64,000 bases of DNA from Demequina litorisediminis (GTDB taxonomy: Bacteria > Actinomycetota > Actinomycetes > Actinomycetales > Demequinaceae), in the NCBI RefSeq assembly GCF_030161615.1, contig NZ_BSUN01000001.1:496001-560000 (forward strand), written 5' to 3'. A program made the position numbers and the translations under genes. Each line of letters opens with the position of its first letter. Within the stretch, counting starts at the first letter, position 1. A model generated the notes under the pieces. It made no database searches and had not been told where the DNA came from. It saw only the letters and a list, made by a program, of their open reading frames with translations. Shown here piece after piece: positions 1-9,957 of this stretch.

Positions 1-1142
1 CGGGAAGCGACGAGGTATCGGCATCGGGGCGTGCGTCCACGAGTTCCACGATGGAACGCCCCTCCGGGGTGTCGTCCGCGAGGGACGCGAGGCGGGCGGC
101 GTTCGCGAGATCGGCCTGCGTCACCCCCGGCGCGGGGATGAGGTCGCTGGCGCGGCGATTACCGAAGGTGATGGTGCCCGTCTTGTCGAGCAGCAGGACG
201 TCCACATCACCAGCGGCCTCGACGGCGCGGCCCGAGGTCGCCAGCACGTTGCGCTGGACCAGCCGGTCCATGCCCGCGATGCCGATCGCGGATAGCAGCG
301 CGCCGATTGTGGTGGGGATGAGGCACACGAGCAGCGCGACGAGCACCACGATGTCCTGGCGAGCATCGCTGAACACGGCGAATGCCTGCAGCGTGGCGAC
401 GGCCAGCAGGAACACCACCGTCAGCGAGCCTCAGCAAGAGTCCGAGGGCGATCTCGTTGGGAGTGCGGCGCCGTTCCGAGCCCTCCACGAGGGCGATCAT
501 GCGGTCCACGAAGCCGTCGCCGGGACGGGCGGTGATGCGCACCACGATGCGATCCGACAGCACCACGGTGCCGCCGGTGACGGCGCAGCGATCGCCGCCG
601 GATTCGCGGATCACGGGCGCCGATTCACCAGTGATGGCGGACTCGTCGACTGACGCGATGCCCGCCACCACGTCGCCGTCGCCGGGAATGACCTGACCCG
701 CCTCGACCACCACGAGCGACCCTACGGTGAGGTCGCCCGAGGGGACCTCGACGGGTGACCACGACTCGGGACGGTCGAGGTCCGCATCGGCGGTCAACAG
801 GTGGGCGACGGTGTGCTGCTGGGTGGCGCGCAGTGATGCCGCCTGCGCCTTGCCACGCGCCTCGGCGATCGCCTCGGCGAGGGCCGCGAAGAAGGCGGTG
901 GCCCATAACCACACCGTGACCAGCCAGCCGAACACACTGGGCTGGACGACGGCGAGCACCGTGGTCAGCGCGGCGCCCGCCTCGACGATCAGGAGGACGG
1001 GCGAGCGCCACAACTTGCGGGGGTCGAGGCCGCGTGCGGCTCCCGGCAGGGCGGCGCGCACCTGGGTCCACGAGAGTCCGCGTGAGGGTGCCGTGGGTGC
1101 GGCGGCTGCCGGGGCATCGGCCGGAGAAAGGGTGGTGGTCAT
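1..1142 (-). CDS. kdpB: KdpB, potassium-transporting P-type ATPase subunit B (partial, C-terminus off the left edge)
   Basis: Catalytic subunit of the high-affinity K+ pump KdpFABC in the cytoplasmic membrane. The N-terminal 230 or so residues read cleanly, including the actuator motif TGES and RRTPNEIAL. After a +1 shift near 427 (AGGCTCG for AGCTCG on the gene strand) the reading continues through the phosphorylation motif DKTGT and out of the window, still in KdpB-like sequence. The ATG at 1142 overlaps the kdpA stop (ATGA), so the two are translationally coupled. kdpC and kdpDE are not in the window. The shift is probably a sequencing artefact, because restoring AGCT gives a continuous KdpB. 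Confidence 0.95.
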
Positions 1143-2812
1143 GACAGCGCCTCCGCGAGGGGACCGAGGGACAGGACGGGAAGGAACGTGAGCCCCACAA
1201 CGACCACCGCGACGGCGGCGACGAGGCCCACAAAGAGCGGCCGATGCGTGGGCAGGGTGCCTGCCGACGTGGGTACCGTGCGTTGAGAGGACAGGCGTCC
1301 CGCCAGGGCAAGCACGATGAGGATCGGCACGAAGCGCCCGAGCAGCATGGCGACGCCGAGCGCGGTGTTGTAGAAGCCCGTGCCGGTCGCAAGTCCCGCG
1401 AAAGCGGAACCGTTGTTGTTGCCAGCGGACGCGAACGCGTACAGCACCTCGGACAGCCCGTGCGGCCCGTCCTCCTGGATGCCGGCCACGCCGGCGTCGA
1501 CGGAGACCGCGAGGGCCGCACCGGTGAGGACGATCGCGGGGGTGGTCAGGATGTACATCGCCACGAGCGTCATCTCGCCCTGACCGATCTTCTTGCCCAG
1601 GTATTCGGGGGTGCGCCCCACCATGAGACCCGCGACGAAGACGGCGAGGATGGCGATGATGAGCATGCCGTAGAGGCCTGCGCCCACCCCGCCGGGGGCC
1701 ACCTCACCGAGCAGCATGTCGACCATGAGCACGGCGCCACCGGGGGCCGTGAAGGAATCGTGCATGGAGTTGACGGCGCCCGTGGACGTCGCCGTGGTGG
1801 AGACCGCGAAGAGCGCGCTGGCGGCCGTGCCGAAGCGCCCCTCCTTGCCCTCCATGGCGGCACCCGCAAGCCTGTGGCGCGGTGCCGGGACCGGCCATCT
1901 CCGCCCACGTGGTGAGCACGAGCGCGCCGACCCAGATGGTCGCCATGGCGCCGAGGATGGCCCAGCCCTGGCGACGGTCGCCGACCATGATGCCGAAGGT
2001 GCGCGGCAGCGCCGAGGGGATGAGCAGCAGGAGGAAGATCTCGAACAGGTTGGTCAGGTGGGTGGGGTTCTCGTACGGGTGGGCGGAGTTGGCGTTGAAG
2101 AAGCCGCCTCCGTTGGTGCCGAGCTCCTTGATCGCTTCCTGCGACGCGACGGGGCCGCCGAGCGCGGTCTGCGTGCCGCCCTGAAGCGTCGACATTGCGG
2201 AGTGAGGGTCGAGGTTCTGGATGACGCCCTGGGCGACGAGCACGATGGCCGCCACCATGGACAGGGGCAGCAGGATGCGCACCACGCCGCGGGTGAGGTC
2301 TGCCCAGAAGTTGCCGATGCGGCCATCGGTGCCGGAGCGGGCGAACCCGCGAATGAGGGCGACGGCGACCGCGAGTCCCACCGCGGCGGACACGAAGTTC
2401 TGGACCGCGAATCCGGCCATCTGCAGCAGGTGGCCGGTGGCGGCCTCTCCGGAGTACCACTGCCAGTTGGTGTTGGTGGTGAAGGCGACGGCGGTGTTCC
2501 AGGCTCCCGCGGGGTCGAGGCCGGTGAAGCCGAGGTTCCATGGCAGGTGCGCCTGGAGCCGGCCGAGCGCGTAGAGGGCGAGGACGGACACACCGGAGAA
2601 TCCGAGCACCTGCATGGCGTAGGTCCGCCAGCGCTGGTCGGTGTGGGCGTCGATGCGCAGGACGCGGTACCACGCGGACTCGATGCGCCAGTCCTTGGGC
2701 GACGAGTAGACGCGCGCCATGTAGCCGCCGAGGGGGCGTGGGCGAGGGCGAGGAGCGCGATGAGGATGCCCGCTTGGCCCACCGCTGCGAGCACGTCGGT
2801 CGAGGTGTTCAT
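1139..2812 (-). CDS. kdpA: KdpA, potassium-transporting ATPase potassium-binding subunit
   Basis: Channel-like, multi-spanning K+-binding subunit of KdpFABC. Family stretches are recognisable: [42 protein letters not shown], and a C-terminal half with [10 protein letters not shown] and [12 protein letters not shown]. It is about 555 residues, the usual length. Two frameshifts interrupt it. One is a lost C in a C-run near 2734, between [16 protein letters not shown] residues. The other is an AGCT insertion near 1870 (PQLAG). The start at 2812 lies just after the kdpF-like stop, and the end overlaps kdpB. Confidence 0.95.
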
Positions 2813-2816
2813 CGCG

Positions 2817-2909
2817 TCACCGTCCCGACGCGTCGCGCAGCATGAGCGCGATCACGTAGACGGCGGCCGCGGCAAGGGCCGCGACGAAGGCGAGGTCCGC
2901 GGCGGTCAC
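2817..2909 (-). CDS. kdpF: KdpF-like 30-residue membrane peptide
   Basis: Reads VTAADLAFVAALAA then a hydrophobic stretch ending LMLRDASGR: a single membrane span with a short positively charged tail. Length and position immediately before kdpA match KdpF, the small stabilising subunit of the Kdp ATPase. It starts with GTG overlapping the TGA of the preceding micropeptide (GTGA), and its stop is 5 bases before the kdpA start. Function is assigned from position and shape; sequence similarity among KdpF peptides is low. Confidence 0.7.
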   Translation of the reverse strand: MTAADLAFVAALAAAAVYVIALMLRDASGR

Positions 2910-2986
2910 TTGGCGCCTCGCCGGATCAGCAGCGCGAGGAGGCCGAAGGCGGCGACCGTGAGGGCGATGTAGATGAGATCGTTCAC
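2906..2986 (-). CDS. 26-residue membrane micropeptide at the head of the kdp operon
   Basis: A GTG-started peptide, VNDLIYIALTVAAFG...LIRRGAK, with one membrane span and a basic tail. It overlaps the next micropeptide by GTGA, so it belongs to the same translationally coupled chain (this peptide, kdpF-like, kdpA, kdpB). Many actinobacterial kdp operons carry such a peptide before kdpF, from general knowledge. Its role is unknown; an accessory subunit of the K+ pump is a guess. Confidence 0.6.
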   Translation of the reverse strand: MNDLIYIALTVAAFGLLALLIRRGAK

Positions 2987-3040
2987 GGCTCCCGGTCTAC
3001 TCGCGGGATCCGGCGCCAACCAGGCGCGTTAACGGTTCCT

Positions 3041-3078
3041 TGACGGGGCGTACGGCAACGCTGACGGGGTCTTGACGA
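3041..3078. promoter_or_regulatory. Direct repeats with helical spacing upstream of kdp (candidate KdpE site)
   Basis: TGACGGGG occurs at 3041 and 3062 (21 bp apart), and TGACG recurs at 3073 (11 bp further). Spacing by one and two helical turns is typical of OmpR/KdpE-type response-regulator sites. The block lies 55-90 bp upstream of the first kdp start and downstream of the stop of the preceding gene. Assignment to KdpE is inference. Confidence 0.4.
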
Positions 3079-3104
3079 GCGTGGGGGCGATGGCCCTGGT
3101 GTCG

Positions 3105-3611
3105 CTATGCGAAGAAGGCGGGAGGCGCGTCAGGTGTGGCCGCCGGGGCATCGGTCCGCCGTGGCTTCACGATCAGCGCGACCACGAGCATCACCAACGA
3201 CACGATGGCGCCGAGGAACACGAGGAGGGCGTAGACGACCCACATCATGCCGGCGTCCAACACGGGCGTGGTCGCGCTCCACACACAGGTGAGCAGGAGC
3301 CCCATCCACAGCACTTCCGCCGTCGCCGCGACCGCGATCAGCACGCGGCCATGCCCGCGCTTCGAGGACCACCGGTCGTGGGCGAAAAACCGGAGAACTG
3401 CGGCCACCATGAAGAGCGGGTTGACGAGCAGGAGCCCACCCAGTGCGTCGAACCCGCCATCAACGACACTGGTGGCAACGTCGGCGGGAACCTCGGCAGT
3501 TGCGTTACTGGCACGCATCGGGATGAGCGCGCCGATGATGAACACACCGACCATGGTGGCGGCGGTTCCATAAACCACGCACATGCGCGGAGTCATGAGT
3601 CGTCCTGACAT
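3105..3611 (-). CDS. Four-span membrane protein of unknown function
   Basis: An unbroken ORF of 168 residues with four predicted membrane segments (about residues 12-30, 55-75, 88-110, 122-148) and a Pro/Ala-rich cytoplasmic tail ending APPAFFA. An internal ATG at 3596 is an alternative start. I recognise no family. It sits alone upstream of kdp on the same strand, with the repeat block described above between them, and shows no sign of transfer. Confidence 0.7.
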   Translation of the reverse strand: MSGRLMTPRMCVVYGTAATMVGVFIIGALIPMRASNATAEVPADVATSVVDGGFDALGGLLLVNPLFMVAAVLRFFAHDRWSSKRGHGRVLIAVAATAEVLWMGLLLTCVWSATTPVLDAGMMWVVYALLVFLGAIVSLVMLVVALIVKPRRTDAPAATPDAPPAFFA

Positions 3612-3680
3612 CGCATCCCCCGGAAGCGTCGGTGTCGCGGCGGCACCGGTACCGCTGGTGGGGATCTTACGGCCGGCGCG

Positions 3681-4332
3681 CTACTGCTGCTTGACGCGAG
3701 TGGTGTGGGCGGCGATGTCTCGCAGTTCGTCGGCGGTCATGCGTCGGCCATATCCGGGGGTGTCGCGCTCCAGGCGCCAGGTTGTCCTTAAGGCGACCGA
3801 GGTCCACCACGTCGTAGCCCACCGAGTTGATGAACGCAGCGGCCACGTGCTTGGACGACGGGTCGTCACCGAAGACCGCGAGCGCGCGGCGATCGGGGGT
3901 GCCCGCCGGGGTGGCGTGTGCCGGTATGTCCTTGGCGTTGATGTGGTTGAACGCCTTGACCACGTGCGACTGGGGCAGGTGCTTCTGGAGCAGTTGGCTG
4001 GTGGTCGAGACGTTGCTGTCGAGCGACGCGATGCGTCCGTCACGGCCCGGGTAATAGTTGTTCGCATCCAGGACGATGGTGCCGCGCAACGGCTCGGTAG
4101 GCAGGTCATCGATCGCACTGAGCGGGATCGCCACGAGGACGATGTCACCGGCGGCGGCCGCCTGCTCCACGGTCGCGGCGCGCGCATGCGCGGGCCCGAG
4201 TTCCGCGATGACGTCGCCGAGCGTCTCGGGCCCACGGGAGTTGGCAATCACCACCCGATGCCCGGCCGCGATCGCAGCCTTCGCGACGTTCACGCCGATG
4301 TTGCCCGCACCGATGATGCCCAGAGTCGTCAT
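3681..4332 (-). CDS. NADPH-dependent F420 reductase / NAD(P)-binding oxidoreductase family protein
   Basis: Rossmann protein starting MTTLGIIGAGNIGVNVAK, the dinucleotide-binding GxGxxG. It then has VVIANSRGPETL and VLDANNYYPGRDG, typical of the F420H2:NADP+ oxidoreductase-like family (COG2085). Start is the ATG at 4332. Near 3779 the frame changes: restoring DSWRLERDTPGYG-like sequence requires one base fewer at ...GACAACCTGG..., where GACAGCTGG would be expected. The protein then ends ELRDIAAHTTRVKQQ. About 217 residues, normal for the family. Substrate is unknown. Confidence 0.8.
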
Positions 4333-4421
4333 GGCAGGGTCAACGTGGCGGGGGCTCGTGCGTATTCCGGTGGCGGGCACGGGCTAGGCTTGCGCCCGTG
4401 ATTTGCGGCAAGCCTGCGCAC

Positions 4422-5306
4422 ATGGAATCGCTTGCGAGCGCCTCGTTGCGCAGCCGCGTGTTCGACGAGCCTCACCCGAACTATGCCGTCCTCCACTCTG
4501 GTCGACCGACGCGAGTTGCTTGATTTCACTGTGGACGGTCAACCGCTTCCCCTCATCGACTACTCAAGGGGCATCAGGAACCCTAAGCAGGCTCGACGCG
4601 ACTCTGAGCGTCGTCTCCTCAGCCGATGGCCCCTACTCGGACGAGCAGGTTGCGCCAGGGATCTGGCGGTACGACTTCCGCGCAGGTGGCACCGGTGGCG
4701 ACAATCGGAAACTGATCGAGGCGCACCGCCTTGGCGTTCCTATCGTGTTGTTTCGCAAGGCTCCGCCCCAATGTCTACCAGGCCGTCTACCCCGCGCGAG
4801 TCGCGCACGTGGACCTGGACCGCTCACAGGTCCTCATCAGCCTCGAGGAACTCTCGGGCTTCGCCGACCACGAACAGTCCAGCGTGGAACGAGAGTGGGC
4901 CGAGTACATCGCCAAGCGGCGTGTGCACCAACCGGCGTTCCGCGCCATGGTGATGCGCGCATATGAGACGCAGTGCACGGTGTGCCGCTTCAAGCACGGA
5001 GAACTGCTCGACGCGGCCCACATCACTGCAGATTCAGACGCCGCGGGCGACGCTACCGTCACCAATGGCATGGCAATGTGCAAGATCCATCACGCTGCCT
5101 ACGACCAGAACTTTCTCGGCGTCAGCGCCGACTACCGCATCCACATCAACGCGGCCCTGCTCGAGGAGATAGATGGACCCATGCTCAAGCACGGCCTCCA
5201 AGAAATGCATGGAACTCGCATTACGCTCCCGCAGTCGACGAGGGATCTGCCGGACCGTGACCGTCTCTCAGCACGCTTCAAGGCGTTCCTCGACACCTCC
5301 GGCTAG
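4422..5306 (+). CDS. HNH endonuclease, stand-alone restriction-type
   Basis: The C-terminal domain carries an HNH nuclease: C-x2-C-type start TQCTVCRFKHGELLDAAHI (His of HNH), then NGMAMCKIHHAAYDQNFLG. The N-terminal half (LRSRVFDELTR..., VPIVLFRK, NVYQAVYPARV) matches the pattern of predicted HNH restriction endonucleases. The complete reading needs three repairs, all AGCT sites: 4469 (DEL), 4591 (KQL) and 4760 (RKLRPN). ATG 4422 is the best start after the preceding intergenic gap. No methyltransferase or specificity gene is adjacent, so a role in DNA restriction is only inferred from the family. Confidence 0.75.
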
Positions 5307-5349
5307 GCACCTCGCGCGCCTTCCGCGCGCCAGACGTACCCTGCGAAGT

Positions 5350-5915
5350 ATGGGACGTCTCATCGTCGAACAGCATGTGACCGCCGATGGCTTCGCTGCG
5401 GGGCCGAACGGTGAGCCTCGATTGGGTCGATAGGCTCGGTGTCTGAGCCGGGCCCCATGGTGGAGCAAGCACTCGGCGAGTTGGAGCACGCGGACGCGAT
5501 CGTGCTGGGCGCCACCACGTATCGGCTCTTCATCGCGTACTGGCCTACCGCATCGGCCGACCCTCTGGCGGAGCCCATCAACCGCCTGCCCAAGCACATC
5601 GTGTCGTCGACCTTGCCCGAGGCACCGTGGGGTGAGCACACCGCCGCGACCCTCGAGCCTGGAGACCCCATCGCCACTGCGGACCGCCTCAAGGCGACCT
5701 ACGCGCGCGACATCATCGTGTGGGGAAGCCTTCAGTTGGCGAGCACTCTCATGGAGGCCGGCCGCATCGACGAGGTGAGACTCCGCGTCGCTCCGGTGGC
5801 CATCGGCCAAGGGATTCCGCTCTGGGATCTCGACTTCGCCCGCCGGCACCTCAATCTCGTGTCCGCCACTCCCCTGGAGACCGGCCAGGTGACGCTGATC
5901 TACGACGTCGCTTAG
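5350..5915 (+). CDS. RibD C-terminal / dihydrofolate reductase-like family protein
   Basis: Begins MGRLIVEQHVTADGFAAGPNGEL, the usual start of the RibD_C/DHFR-like family, and continues ADAIVLGATTYRLF and DIIVWGSLQLASTL, then ends QVTLIYDV. Two AGCT insertions (5415 and 5434) break the N-terminus; repairing both gives GELDWVDSSVSEPGPMVEQ. About 188 residues. Probably a cytoplasmic NADPH-dependent reductase of unknown substrate. Its stop overlaps the convergent hydrolase stop. Confidence 0.85.
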
Positions 5916-6868
5916 GCAGCCTTCGCCTTCACCACCACCGGCACCGTCGCCCACCACCGCTCCAGCAGCCGCGCATGGTCCTCGGGGGCGTCAATCCAGG
6001 GCATATGCCCCTCCCCGTGCCTCACACACACCGTGCTCGATGGCACACCAGAAGCCCAGTCCCGCACCCGCGCCTGGGACGCAAAAGGGTCTCGATCGCC
6101 GATGACCCACAACACCGGCGTCTGGAGCCGCGCCAGGTCCGTGGAGCCCACGGCCCAGCCACGGCGAAGGCCGCGCCACGAGGCCACCGCACGCATCAGG
6201 GCGAGGTCGTTCGCATAGGTCTCCGTGTCACGGGCGAGCGCGACACGCCACGCGAAGTCCTCTGGCCCCAGACCGCCACGTGAGAGGGCCGGTCCGTGGC
6301 CGATGATCCGCAGCGACCTGCGCAAGTCCCGCTCCCGCACGGGGAAGCGCCCCACGAGCGCCGCGACCGGAGCAACGGTGGCCGCCCGCATGTGCCAGGG
6401 CAGCCGCATGCCCCGGACGGCAGGTGCACCCTCGAGCGTGACCGACCGCACCAGGTCGGGCCGCGAGGCCGCAAGCAGCAGCACGGGCATCGCGCCCGCG
6501 GAACTTCCCACCAGGTCGACCGGCCCGTCCGCGAGCGCCTCGATGGTCGCCGCAAGGAACCCCGAGGCGTGCGCGCGCAACGCGGCCGCGTCACCACCCC
6601 AGTCGAGCGGGTCGCTCGCCCCGCACCCAGGTCGGTCTACCACCAGGGCGCGGACGCCGCGCATCTGCTGGACCAGCGGCGCGAACATTCCGCCCGCCGA
6701 CGGCGAACCATGGACGAACACCACGTCGCGCCCCGCGCCATGCTCCAGCACTCTCACGGCACCGCCGCCGGCATGGGGCACGCGGTGCTCAGTCCCCGCG
6801 ATGCCTCGGGCGGCCCACATGGCCCGCTCTGCCGCCACGTAACGGCCGCTGTTTCGCACCCTGGCCAC
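5912..6868 (-). CDS. Alpha/beta hydrolase
   Basis: An intact 318-residue alpha/beta-hydrolase fold protein. It has the oxyanion-type VFVHGSPSAGG near residue 55, nucleophile elbow VGSSAGAMP (Ser), acid region PVLWVIGDRDPF, and catalytic His in GEGHMPWIDAPEDH. There is no signal peptide. It is convergent with the RibD-like gene; the two stops share bases at 5912-5915. Substrate is not predictable from sequence. Confidence 0.9.
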   Translation of the reverse strand: MARVRNSGRYVAAERAMWAARGIAGTEHRVPHAGGGAVRVLEHGAGRDVVFVHGSPSAGGMFAPLVQQMRGVRALVVDRPGCGASDPLDWGGDAAALRAHASGFLAATIEALADGPVDLVGSSAGAMPVLLLAASRPDLVRSVTLEGAPAVRGMRLPWHMRAATVAPVAALVGRFPVRERDLRRSLRIIGHGPALSRGGLGPEDFAWRVALARDTETYANDLALMRAVASWRGLRRGWAVGSTDLARLQTPVLWVIGDRDPFASQARVRDWASGVPSSTVCVRHGEGHMPWIDAPEDHARLLERWWATVPVVVKAKAA

Positions 6869-6877
6869 GGCGATCCC

Positions 6878-7322
6878 CTACGCCGAGTAGGTCCCTGTCA
6901 GGCGCGCCTGCTCGATGACCGCATCGGCGCTGTGGTGAAGGAAGCCCGAGCGCGTGGGCTCGCCGTCGACCGGAGCACCTAACGCGTAGACCCAGAAGTA
7001 GTAGCGGTGGTCGCCGTGACCCGCGGGCGGGAAGGGGCCCACGTAGCCCACTCCCCCATCGTCGTTCGGGCCAGAGCGTGCCGCCGTCACATCGATCTCG
7101 CCCTCGACGGCGGGGATGCCGTAGAGCGTCCAGTGGGTGAAGCCCGCGGGCAGCGGCGCATCGGGATCGTGGCAAATGAGCACCAGTTCCACGGTGCCCT
7201 CGGGGATCCCCGTAACGACCATGCGGGGAGTCTCAGCGTCGTCTTGGCCAGCGAAGCGGTCGTCGATCCGCTCTCCGTCGGTGATGTCGGGGCTGGTCAG
7301 GGACAGGTCCTTCAGGCTGCAT
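6878..7322 (-). CDS. YbhB/YbcL (PEBP, Raf kinase inhibitor-like) family protein
   Basis: Phosphatidylethanolamine-binding-protein fold: VELVLICHDPDAPLPAGFTHW contains the DPDAP signature, followed by DHRYYFWVYAL. The N-terminus MQLKDLSLTSPDITDGERI is recovered by removing one base at the AGCT-type site near 7316. ATG 7322 has GAAGGAG six bases upstream, which decides the start. About 147 residues. Cytoplasmic; the bacterial role of this family is unsettled. Confidence 0.9.
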
Positions 7323-7469
7323 CGTCACTCCTTCGGTTGCCTTGAGTGGGCAACGTCTGGGGTGCGGCGAGGATTCCACCGTGGGTGTCCACCAGGACGC
7401 GCGGAAGGGCGGGAGGGCACCATCAGCGCCCACTGGGGGCATCGCCGCCGGCGCCGCGGCGACTGCCAC

Positions 7470-8266
7470 TTACATCGGGTGCGTGAGCCTGCGGACAAAC
7501 TGCCGCGTGCGCTCCTCGCGCGGCTCACCGAGTACCTGGTGGCGGACCGATCTCCAGCACGCTGCCCGCGTCCAGGAAGGCCACCTGCGTGGCAACCTCG
7601 CGTGCGAATTGGAGTTCGTGCGTGACCACGACCATGGTCCATCCCTCCGCGGCAAGGTCGCGCATGAGCAGCAACACATCGCCGACGAGTTCCGGATCGA
7701 GGGCGGACGTGGGCTCGTCGAACAGCAGCAGGCTCGGGCTTCAGCGCGAGCGCCCGGACGATGCCCACGCGCTGCTGCTGGCCACCCGACAGGCGATGCG
7801 GGTAGGCATCGGCCTTGTCGGAAAGGCCCACGCGCTTCAGCAGCGCATACGCCTCACGCTCGGCCTCCTCGCGTGGCCGCTTCTGAACCACGATGGGGCC
7901 CTCGGTCACGTTCTGCAGGACGGTCCGATGCGGGAACAGGTGATAGTGCTGGAACACCATCGCCGACTTGTCGCGCAGCGCAGCGCGCTGGCGGTCCGCC
8001 AGCGCGGGCTTGGCCGCGGCGAGCGCACCGAAGTCCACGGCGACGCCGCCTGCGGTGACGACCCCGGCATCGGGCGTCTCGAGGCCGTTGAGGCTGCGCA
8101 GCAGCGTCGTCTTCCCGGAGCCGGACGCGCCGATGATCGCGACCACCTCGCCGCGCGCGACCTCAAGGTCGACGGCGCGCAGCACTTGGTGGTCGCCGAA
8201 CGCCTTGGAGACGGCGGAGACGGACAACAAGGGTTCCGCGGGGGTGTTAGCGGGCGACGGCGACAT
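7470..8266 (-). CDS. Amino-acid ABC transporter ATP-binding protein (probably cystine)
   Basis: GlnQ/TcyC-type ATPase. It has Walker A GASGSGKTT, Q-loop AMVFQHYHLFPHRTVLQNV, signature LSGGQQQR, then Walker B LLLFDEPTSALDPE after repair of an AGCT site near 7732. The C-terminus ending EERTRQFVRRLTHPM, typical of polar-amino-acid ATPases, needs a second one-base correction near 7541 (an extra C; not an AGCT site). Its ATG (8266) lies inside the end of the permease gene, so the two are coupled. It energises import at the cytoplasmic face of the membrane. Confidence 0.92.
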
Positions 8267-8918
8267 GGCGGTCGAGCCTCCTTTCCATGGCGCTCTGGCC
8301 CGTCGACAGCGCGAGGCAGATGACCCAGTACAGCAGGCCCGCCTCGACATACAGCAACATGAACTCCTGGGTGAAGGCCGCGATCTCCTGCGACTTGCGG
8401 AACATCTCGCTCACCAGGATCAGCGAGGTCAGAGAGGTGTCCTTCACCAAGGAGATGAAGGTGTTCGACAGCGGCGGCGTTGCCACGCGCGCGGCCTGCG
8501 GCAGGATGACCCTGCGCAGGGCCGTGCGGCGCGGCATGCCCACCATGTAGGCGGCCTCCCACTGGCCCTTGTCCACCGACAGGATCGCCGCGCGCACCAC
8601 CTCGGCCGCGTAGCCACCCACGTTGAGCGACAACGCGATAATGGCCGATGGCCACGGGTCGATGGTGAGGCCCAGCGACGGCAGCCCGTAGAACACCACG
8701 AACAGGTGCACCAACAGCGGGGTGCCGCGGATCACGGAGATATACAGACGCGCCACCCCGGCGATGAGGCGGTTGCGGGACAGCCGGGCCAGGGCCGCCG
8801 CCACGGCCAGCACCATGCCGAGCGCGAACGAGACGAGCGCGAGCGGAATGGTGCCTGCGATGGCGGCGGCCGCGAGCGGCCCCACGGAGTCCCAGAACAA
8901 GGGCCAGTCGATGGTCAT
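8247..8918 (-). CDS. Amino-acid ABC transporter permease (His/Glu/Cys type)
   Basis: Intact 223-residue permease with five or so membrane spans. The HEQRO-family opening is followed by VIRGTPLLVHLF and the EAA-loop region QWEAAYMVGMPRRTALRRVILPQAAR, typical of polar-amino-acid permeases such as TcyB/GlnP. The start codon overlaps the stop of the binding-protein gene (TGATG). A single permease implies a homodimer. Confidence 0.92.
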   Translation of the reverse strand: MTIDWPLFWDSVGPLAAAAIAGTIPLALVSFALGMVLAVAAALARLSRNRLIAGVARLYISVIRGTPLLVHLFVVFYGLPSLGLTIDPWPSAIIALSLNVGGYAAEVVRAAILSVDKGQWEAAYMVGMPRRTALRRVILPQAARVATPPLSNTFISLVKDTSLTSLILVSEMFRKSQEIAAFTQEFMLLYVEAGLLYWVICLALSTGQSAMERRLDRHVAVAR

Positions 8919-9756
8919 CAGGCGGCGGGCTCCACCGAGACGTCGGCTCCGAAGAACTCGTTCGAGATCTCGGCGAGCGTGCCGTCCTCGGCGAGCGTGG
9001 CGAGCGCGTCCGAGATCGCGTCGGCGAGGGCCTGGTCGCCGCCCGCGAGCGCCACGGCGCTTCGCGAGTAGTCGTCGGTCTCCGCCGCGACCTTCAGGCC
9101 GTTCTCACCGTTGGTGGTCACGTAGTCGAGCCAGGTCAGGCTTGTCGTTGATCGTGGCCTCGACTCGGCCCTGCTGAAGCAGGCTCCACCGACTGGGCCC
9201 AGCCCTCGACGGCCTCGATCTTGGCGCCAGCGTCCTTGGCCTGCTGGCCGAACGCCGAGGTCAGCGACTGCGCGAGGGTGCGGCCCTCGAGGTCGTCGAA
9301 CGACGTGATCTCGGTGTTGTCCTCAGTGGTGACGAGCACGCCGTTCGAGAAGGTGTACGGCGTCGAGAACGTGTACGTGCCTTCGCGCTCGGGGGTGATG
9401 CCCACCTGGTTGAACACCGCGTCGAAGCGGCCGGCCTCGAGGCCCGTGAGGAGCGCGTCCCACTGGGTCTCCTGGAACTCGACCTCGACGCCCAGTTCGT
9501 CGGCGACGGCGCGCGCCACCTCGACGTCGTAGCCCGTGAGGTCTCCCGCGCCGTCGGCGTGGAACGTGAACGGACGGTAGGTGCCTTCAGTGCCCACCAC
9601 GAGGACGCCTGCGTCCTGCACGTCGGTCAGCGACGTGTCGGTACCAGCGGCGGCCGAGGCGTCGCCGCTGGGCTCGGCGTCCGCGTCGGCAGAGCAGGCG
9701 GCAAGCAGCAGCGTCGAAGCGACGAGCGTGACGGGCAGGGCGTGACGGAGGTTCAT
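8918..9756 (-). CDS. Amino-acid ABC transporter substrate-binding lipoprotein (probably cystine)
   Basis: Signal peptide with lipobox LLLAACS (about residues 16-20), then an SBP_bac_3 domain: VGTEGTYRPFTFHADGAG, LTGYDVEVARAVADELG, RFDAVFNQVGITPERE. Two AGCT insertions, at 9140 (NDKLTW) and 9183 (SVELLQQG), split the 3' part; repaired length is about 279 residues, normal for the family. The resemblance to cystine-binding TcyA-like proteins plus the Cys-containing leader upstream favour cystine as ligand. That is inference. Confidence 0.9.
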
Positions 9757-9817
9757 CGGTTTTCCTTCGGTAAGGGGGTAAATCGGCGGTCCGATGCGGG
9801 TGGCATGGCACGCCGGA

Positions 9818-9836
9818 CGCACGCCGACGGCGTGCG
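9818..9836 (-). other. Hairpin in the leader of the amino-acid ABC operon
   Basis: CGCACGCCGACGGCGTGCG is a 9-bp inverted repeat around one base. It lies between the leader peptide (ends 9958) and the binding-protein start (9756). It has no U-run, so its role as attenuator or anti-SD element is uncertain. The remaining part of the 360-bp gap 9757-10116 holds the leader peptide and otherwise nothing I can assign. Confidence 0.4.
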
Positions 9837-9957
9837 GATGACGGGGTGTCAGGAGTGGCGAGACGCCGGTGTCGTCAGGCGACGACGGATGGCCGATGCG
9901 GCGGGAAACGCCGGGCGGCCGGGCTCAGGCGACGGGGGCTCGGTGGTCGAGTTCCGG

